A DNA stretch of 64,000 nt from Psococerastis gibbosa (lineage: Eukaryota > Arthropoda > Insecta > Psocodea > Psocidae). The position numbers and the translations under genes were made by a program. Below the pieces are notes generated by a model. It was not told the DNA's origin. It ran no database searches and saw only the letters and a list, made by a program, of their open reading frames with translations. Each line of letters opens with the position of its first letter. The first letter of the stretch is position 1. Location: the NCBI GenBank assembly GCA_963971405.1, contig OZ020489.1, positions 31,150,290-31,214,289 on the forward strand. Direction: 5' to 3'. Below, in pieces: positions 38,701 to 44,700 of the stretch.

Positions 38701-41700
38701 CTTGTCCAATGCCAACGACCCCATGGATTTTGGACATTATTTGTATTGTTTCCGTATGAATTTTTGGCCATTGGCAAACTGGTACACGCTCTCGATGTCA
38801 ACCTACACCGGCTACAAGCGATAATGGACAAGCTAAGACAAGCTTACCATTGACGCAATGAAACAGGCGAAAGCATGACTTAACCAAGTACAGATACGAG
38901 TGAAATGGAAACTTTTATTAATTATTAATGCGTATTTTGGCTAAGTGATGAAATTATCAACTATATATACTTTCAATTATCGCATTATGTTGTTCCAAAT
39001 TATCTGCTTGATTGCAATAAAAATTAATAAATAATGAAATTTGTTCTATTACTAAGCCAACCTAGCGGAGAACTAGGGAGACCTGGGCCGCCAGCTTTTT
39101 ATGTCCTCCCAAGCATGGCCAGACAATGCTGAGAGTGTGGGACTCGAACCAACAACCTTCCAGGTGAAAGTCAGAGTCCGTACTACTACTCTACTACACT
39201 GTCCTGATGTGATTTACAGTAGATAAATCCTATAGTATCCCTAGCCGATGAATCCGCGTCCAATATATGCACTATGCATACTAATGTACAATATACAGTA
39301 CTACCTAGAACCTTTTTAGTATAGAGTTTCTTTACTGTAGGATGGAAATTGCGATTTTCAATTTATTGAGAAATTTATGATTTATCTAACAACAATTCAG
39401 TCCAATAAAAATGAAATAATAAAAATTACTTTGAGCTAGCCTATGGGGAAATCCGCACTGGCGATTGGCCTTGTTCATGATTGAATTTTATTTCCTCTAG
39501 AATTTCACCCTTTAACTCTTCCTTCTGCTGTAAGGTTTTGCAGTCTATAATTCAGTAGCATGTCCTTGGGAATGGGATGGCTACGACCAATCGTAAACAC
39601 GAGAATCCACCTAGTCCACTCCGGGCCCCCGGGGGCCCATCAATCCAGAAAAGTTATGTCTGTCTATTCTCCAGGGGTTATACGTTTGCATGGAGTAGTT
39701 TCCCGGTCTTGTTTTCGTTTATCGAGCTGGATTTATTTACTTTCTGAACAAGAATTTATAGAACTGTTACAATGTGTATTCCAAAATTGAACCCTTTGGT
39801 AAAGAGGTAAATAAATCAATATTGACCTTTTTTGCTCTATTACTAAGGCGCCCATTCCACATACGTACAACGTCAATGAAAATTATGAAATGAAGGATGG
39901 GGGCCATTCCATATGTTTTTCCAAAAATTGACAATTTTCAATTGAAGCATATGCGCCAAATTTTTGAAATTTGTTTGCATTTGTTTCTTGAAATTGTATT
40001 TGTTTTCTTCGTCGCCTTATTATTTAAACCTTATTATAATTTTTATACAGAAATGCTTTCTTTATTGAGAAATCAATTAAAATAGTTGTACTTGTCATAT
40101 CCCATGACGCCATTTTTTAATTTTAGATTGTTTGTAATTTTTACTCTATGATCAATTGATTATTGATCAATTTTAACAATGGCATAGAGTAAAATTGAAA
40201 TGTCCTTCAATTTCATAATTTTCATTGACGATGTACGTATGTGGAATGGGCGCCTAAGCAAACCTAGCAGAGTTAGGGGTATGAAGCCCTCTCTTACACT
40301 CAACTAGGAATACACGGGACTGCCTGATTTACATGCCCTCCGAAACATGGCCAGAAAATGTAGGAAGTGTAGGACTCGAACCAACAACCTTTCGGGTGAA
40401 AGTCAGAGTCGGTACCACTACTCGACATGTCGTGACTACTGTTATACCAAATAATATACAGTAGGCCTAAAAATGCCAAAGGGCTACATTCATAAGGCGG
40501 CAATTCCACCGGCGATTTTACTTCATTTGTGATTTGAGATTTTTTGTTTGTTTTGTTTTTAGGAGACTATTATGTAGATACTTATCTATTATAAATTAAG
40601 TTGTAATATCGTAGAGACTTATTAATGATGTCTGCTACCATATTATAACTTAATTTATAATAGATAAGTTAAGTATCTACATAACATAGTCTCCTTAAAA
40701 CAAAGCCAACAAAAAATCTCAAATCACAAATGAAGTAAAATCGCCGGTGGAATTGCCGCCTTAACCCGTATTCATTCAGTGAATATACTGTATGAGCGAA
40801 TTGGGACCTTGAAACAATTGAAACTTTTGAGGTTTGTTCGTTGGTGAATACATTTTGATAAAATAAAAATTCGCTTTCTGTTTTCCACATGCTGCGTGCG
40901 AATCCCTTGACATGTTAAAATATTCACAAGAGTTCAAAAGCCTCCACCTCTCTCTGCGGGGTGTCAGTCCCGTATAATTCTCCACAAAAACTCCAGAGCT
41001 TTCTAACTTGTCAAAAAGCGTGAATCTCTAAATTTATTTTAAATTCTCTCACTCGCCCGCTCTTTGTTGATTTAATTTTGCAAAATTAACAGTCCAAAGG
41101 GTTGATCTCATCGTATGAGTAATTTACTCGAATTTATCATTTTATTTTACGTCTGTTGCGGTTCAACTTTGAAGTTTATTTAGCTTCACCGCGAAAAGTA
41201 AGTACGGAGCGCTGACTGTGATCACTATGCCCTGTATGCAATATTTTAAGAGACAACCGGACATCCCCATTTCCATTTCTTTTAAACAAAAATTTTACCG
41301 GGGTAATCGTTCAGTAAAATATGTGACGGTCACTACTACGGATTGATCACAGTTTAGGATTTCCTCCTGTCAGATACCCGCCCAGTTTTTTTTTTGTGAA
41401 AATTAAGTTCCGTAACTTCCTTTGTTCACTTCTTCCTTATAGCAATAGAATGAAATTTTTTTACAAAAATTAATATTTCACACTCAAGCTTTCGCTTATC
41501 GAGGAAGCTTGGAGCAGATGGCACTGCCAAATATACTTTTTCTTATAAGCCATTAAGAGTGTACAGCCCGTAGGAAAGTGGCAGCCCGAAATTTAATACT
41601 TTTTATTTAATTAACTAAGTATGTTATTAAAGATTTGGCTCATCAAAGTTGTAGAAGACTACTTCATGCATCATATAATAAGTTATTTTTAGTTTTCGAA

Positions 41701-44700
41701 ATTGTAGTTTTTTTATCAAATCGATAATACGTGAAAAGTTATAGTTTATAAAATATTTGCATGTTTATGAAAAAACTACAAATTCGAAAATTAAAATTTC
41801 TTATAATATGATGCATGAAGTAGTCTTCTACAACTTTGATGAGCCAAATCTTTTATAACATGCTTAGTTATTGAAATAAAAAGTATTTGCCAATTTCCTA
41901 GGGGCTGTAAACTCTTAGCGATACACTCTCTTGAGGGCAGTGACATTTTATTTAATGAACCTTGTTTTTTCCGACAATATTGTTTCCGGCATTATTGTTT
42001 GGTTTCGATTCCTTTTCCCCCTGCTTATTCCTACATTTATCCAGTGTGTTTTCCTATTTATATTATATGGCAGCGACCACTCTTGCATTAATTTTGTGTT
42101 GTAAATTTATAATTGACAGTAAAGTTAGCCTAGTGTGTACGTTTTATCTTAAAGATTTCGAACGCTCCCTGTGTCTTTTTAGAATTTCCCAGTTTAGATA
42201 CCAGTATATGAGTGGCTGATATCATCTAGCAGAGTTTAATAAGTACCTAACATACTTTCTAATATACTGGATTCAAATAGGGCCTGATTAATTTTAATTT
42301 CTTTCCTTTCAGACAATATGAGCCTCTCTTCACTCAGTCTTCCTGCGCAGTTGGTTCAGGGGAAAGGTCGAATTGAAGTTATATTCGGGCCCATGTTCTC
42401 CGGGAAAACTACTGAACTGATCCGGCGGATCACTCGGTTCCAGTTTGCCAAGTTCCGATGTCTTGTCTTCAAATACGCTGGAGATGTTCGTTACTCTGTT
42501 GACGACGTCGCTACACACGACAGCCGAACCATTCCCGCTGTTTCTACGTCTACTTTGTCGGTGAGATTTTTTCTATAAATCTTGTCAGTATGTTACAGGG
42601 CCTAATGAAATAGACATTTTTATTTAATTTGATCCCTATTACCAGGGGTTATACTCGTTCAATTAATAATAACGTAAACGTTTTTTTGTGAAAAACGTCT
42701 TTTAAAAGTATTGTTCAGCACTCAGCAGTGCATTGAATTGACCAATGTAGTTTGTTAACTCCATCAGATAATCAGATTGCTTAAATAGTTGATAACATAA
42801 AATATCTGTTTTGAAGTTAAGAGAAAACTTCCCAGAGGCATTTTTTTTGGGGGGGGGGGGGGGGGGGTTACGCGTTTTACTATGTTTGTATATAATTTAA
42901 TACTATCGTTTTGAGTGGTGTTTGTTGGATATGCCAGTGTGGGCCGCCTAACTGCTATAGGGAGCGCATTGGACGACGAGTTGCCCAGGGAGCGTCTAAA
43001 ACAGTTTGCCTTTGTATATTGTATGATTTTCCGTGTTGGCATCTGTATATATTGCTCTTAGATGAGCTACATCCAGTGGTGACATGTTGGGCTTATGGGA
43101 GGTGTAGAACCCGTCATCATGTGACCATGGGTCAGCTTCGTGTGCCCAATAAGCAACCATGTAATTAAAACTTCCTTCGTGCGGTTAAGGTTTATGGCAA
43201 CTTTCCCTTTTTTTATCAACAGGTTTCAGGTCGTATCGTTTGCTTTTTATACTTATGCACCTACAAATTTATCTCATGTACGGAATATTGGAATATGGTA
43301 TTCCAGGTGAGACTGTGAGAGAAATTACTGAATAACTCAATTATATCATTACCCACGATGCTATACAAAAAATGGAAGAGTCTGTCTTGTAATTTAAAAA
43401 CAAACCATTTGGTTATTGATAATTGGGGTGGATAAAATTCCCCTATGAACTAATTTTCTGCCTCCTTAATTATTCAAACTATGGAGCCGCGTTGAGTTTT
43501 TTTACATATGCGTGTGTAACACCTTTTCTGCAGCACCGGTTATAATCCCATATGAATTATTTTCTGCTGCGGGACCTAAGGAGTTTTTTCCTCCTTTGGA
43601 GACGGATCAATGCCTCGTTCTGTGTAATGCGACTATAACTTGTTTGACCATATTATCTTCCACTTCGAATGCACTCCTTATCTGAACTTTCAATTACTTA
43701 TTCTTTTTCTGGCTATGATGAGGACATGCTATGTAGAAAATTAGCACCCCAAAATTTGTTGTTTTTATTGGCTTTTTATTTTTTAATTAATTAACAAAGC
43801 AAGTTATTACAGATTTGGCTCATGTAAGTTGTAGAAGACTACTTCATGCAACATGTAATAGGAAATATTAAATTTTTGGTATACCTTAATTCTTTCATAA
43901 AACCCAGTGGGGACTAAAATTTCGCGTGATTTGGGGTTTTTGAAAAAATGACAAAATCGAAAAGGAAAAATACCCAATTATATAATGGACGAAGTAGTCT
44001 TCTACAACTTAAAAGAGCCAAATTTTTAATAACTTGCTGAGTTAATGAAATAAAAAATGAAAAGTACCGTATTTAATTTTGGGCTGCCAATTTTCTACGT
44101 AGCATATCCTCTTAAATAAAAAATATAAATTGCCAAATTTAGAAGATACTTCTACAGCCCATATCCTCAGTCCTCAAAAGTTTTGGGCCTCAATGTTGTA
44201 ATTTCTCTACTTAGGAGCACCGAAGTATCGCAATGCAGTACGATGTGATTGGGATCGACGAGGGACAATTTTTCCCCGACTTAATCGCTTTCACCGAAAG
44301 TCTTGCAGACGCTGGGAAGACTCTGGTCGTCGCCGCACTCGATGGCACCTACCAGAGGACAGGTTTCGGCAGCGTGCTGCAGCTGGTGCCCCTCGCGGAG
44401 AGCGTTGTCAAGCTCAGTGCTGTCTGCATGGTGTGCTGTGGCGACGCCAGCTTCACTCATAGAATCTCCGGCGACAAACAGGTAGAACTTATAGGGGGTA
44501 GTGACAAATACCAGGCGGTATGCCGGGAGTGTTACAAGGGGACCCCTGTGTTCCCCAATAACAAACGAGTCAGAACTCCGTTAAAAGCGATGGTTGACAA
44601 TGGTTGTGTTGATGAATCTCCAAAGAAACGAATGCTTTTTGCAGATAATGAACTTTTGAAATCTCACTGACGCTGACGATGCGTATTTTGTTCAGTGTAA

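Noticed and set aside
41962..42219. Hydrophobic 85-codon frame before thymidine kinase
   Set aside because: AT-rich frame without similarity. It lies in the presumed leader intron.
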